Below are positions 51,388 through 52,155 of a stretch of DNA of 52,155 nt, in pieces. How positions within the stretch are numbered: the stretch's first letter is position 1; the number at the start of each line of letters is the position of its first letter. A program made the translations under genes and the position numbers. The stretch covers positions 1-52,155 of the forward strand of contig CAJLFU010000013.1 in NCBI GenBank assembly GCA_905205995.1, in the 5' to 3' direction. The notes below the pieces were generated by a model, which was given only the letters and a program-made list of their open reading frames with translations, searched no databases and had not been told where the DNA came from. Source of the DNA: an uncultured Haemophilus sp. (GTDB lineage Bacteria > Pseudomonadota > Gammaproteobacteria > Enterobacterales > Pasteurellaceae).

Positions 51388-52155
51388 CTACTCTCTGATT
51401 TCAATATTGTGTTGACGCAAATAGCGTTTGAGTTCCCCAATCTGAATAATCTGCTTATGGAACACGCTCGCGGCTAATGCGCCGTCTACATTGGCTTCGA
51501 TAAAGGCATCGCGAAAATGCACCATTTCGCCCGCGCCACCTGAGGCAATAAGTGGCACGCGGCATACTTGGCGGACCATTTTTAGCTGAGTGAGATCATA
51601 GCCTTGGCGTACACCATCCTGATTCATCATATTGAGCACGATTTCACCTGCGCCACGGCTTTGTACTTCTTGCATCCAATCAAGTAACTGCCAATGGGTT
51701 TGGCGGGTACGGCTTTCATCACCAGTATATTGGTTGACCCAATATTTACCAGTTGATTGCTCAAACCAGCTATCGATGCCAACAACGATCGCCTGCACGC
51801 CAAAGCGTTCGGAAAGTTGGTTAATCAAATCGGGATTAGCTAACGCAGGAGAGTTGATCGAGATTTTATCCGCACCAAAAGCAAATAACTGCTCGGCATC
51901 GGCGACAGTTTTAATCCCGCCAGCTACGCAGAAAGGGATATCAATGACTTGCGCCACGCGTTCTACCCAGCTTTTATCCACCGTACGGCCATCCGATGAA
52001 GCGGTAATATCATAAAATACCAGTTCATCGGCACCTTCGGTAGCATAGCGTTGTGCCAATGGGACAATATCGCCAATAATTTCGTGATCACGGAATTGCA
52101 CGCCCTTAACGACTTGCCCATCACGTACGCCCAAACAAGGAATTATCCGTTTTGC
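51388..52155 (-). CDS. hisF: Imidazole glycerol phosphate synthase subunit HisF (partial; catalytic Asp11 is Gly)
   Basis: HisF is the cyclase subunit that, with HisH, makes imidazole glycerol phosphate and AICAR. The visible 255 residues run from AKRIIPCL to IEIRE; only the first one or two residues lie off the window. The barrel motifs are normal: GADELVFYDITASSDGR, PFCVAGGIK, second catalytic Asp in VVGIDSWFE, and ASGGAG. But the invariant CLDV near the start reads CLGV. The codon at 52131-52129 is GGC where GAC is expected, replacing the catalytic Asp11. This predicts little or no cyclase activity unless it is a sequencing error. Confidence 0.92.
   Translation of the reverse strand, partial: AKRIIPCLGVRDGQVVKGVQFRDHEIIGDIVPLAQRYATEGADELVFYDITASSDGRTVDKSWVERVAQVIDIPFCVAGGIKTVADAEQLFAFGADKISINSPALANPDLINQLSERFGVQAIVVGIDSWFEQSTGKYWVNQYTGDESRTRQTHWQLLDWMQEVQSRGAGEIVLNMMNQDGVRQGYDLTQLKMVRQVCRVPLIASGGAGEMVHFRDAFIEANVDGALAASVFHKQIIQIGELKRYLRQHNIEIRE

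Noticed and set aside
1..52155. CRISPR arrays, tRNA genes, rRNA genes and prophage genes
   Set aside because: No regularly spaced repeats, tRNA-like cloverleaf segments, rRNA sequence or phage structural genes were recognised on either strand.

Overview
This window is chromosomal DNA from a Pasteurellaceae gammaproteobacterium, most likely Haemophilus parainfluenzae or a close relative. Three things point there. The Haemophilus-type DNA uptake signal (AAGTGCGGT or its complement) occurs about thirty times by eye, both inside genes and in intergenic hairpins. The base composition is AT-rich. The gene blocks match, as I recall them, blocks in H. influenzae Rd, but joined in a different order. 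A NagE phosphotransferase permease, a histidine operon and a single-subunit nitric oxide reductase fit H. parainfluenzae better than H. influenzae. The species call is an inference.

Layout. (1) 1-7166: amino-sugar and sialic acid catabolism. A divergent, partial nagE faces the operon nanE-nanK-siaR-nanA-nagB-nagA. The gap between them holds a CRP-like site and two similar TGAA-N7-TTCA dyads that are probably SiaR operators. (2) 7165-15442: the replication and RNA/membrane-biogenesis core. recF-dnaN-dnaA read left, and rpmH-rnpA-yidD-yidC, a small unknown membrane protein and mnmE read right. (3) 15453-21623: mntP, ppiD, hinT-ycfL-nagZ-rlmC and a HEAT-repeat protein. (4) 21645-26133, minus strand: a YfeABCD-type Mn/Fe ABC transporter behind a Fur-like box, then pbpG. 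(5) 26435-32836: rlmN-pilF-rodZ-ispG-hisS-yfgM and an isoprenylcysteine methyltransferase-like protein. (6) 32891-41954: sodA on the minus strand facing a complete cytochrome c maturation operon ccmABCDEFGHI. The ccm operon continues into a YaeR-like VOC protein and two uncharacterised exported proteins. (7) 42011-49885: hda, uraA, upp, norZ and ffh on the minus strand, with ypjD leaving on the plus strand. (8) 49905-50724: a decayed IS3-family element. (9) 50732-52155, minus strand: hisIE and partial hisF.

How the genes work together. Sialic acid is cleaved by NanA, phosphorylated by NanK and epimerised by NanE to GlcNAc-6-P. NagE would deliver GlcNAc-6-P directly, and NagA and NagB take it on to fructose-6-P. 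NagZ recovers GlcNAc from the cell wall. The ccm genes serve c-type cytochromes, and sodA, yfe and norZ deal with metals, superoxide and nitric oxide. Likely FNR, Fur and repressor sites lie in front of several of these.

Most of the window is conserved housekeeping DNA, and I do not see a clear new defence or mobile system. The points most worth a second look are: the shared nagE/nan control region; HisF carrying Gly where the catalytic Asp11 should be; the IS remnant with a lost catalytic Asp; a perfect palindrome inside the norZ promoter; and the unknown exported pair at the end of the ccm operon.
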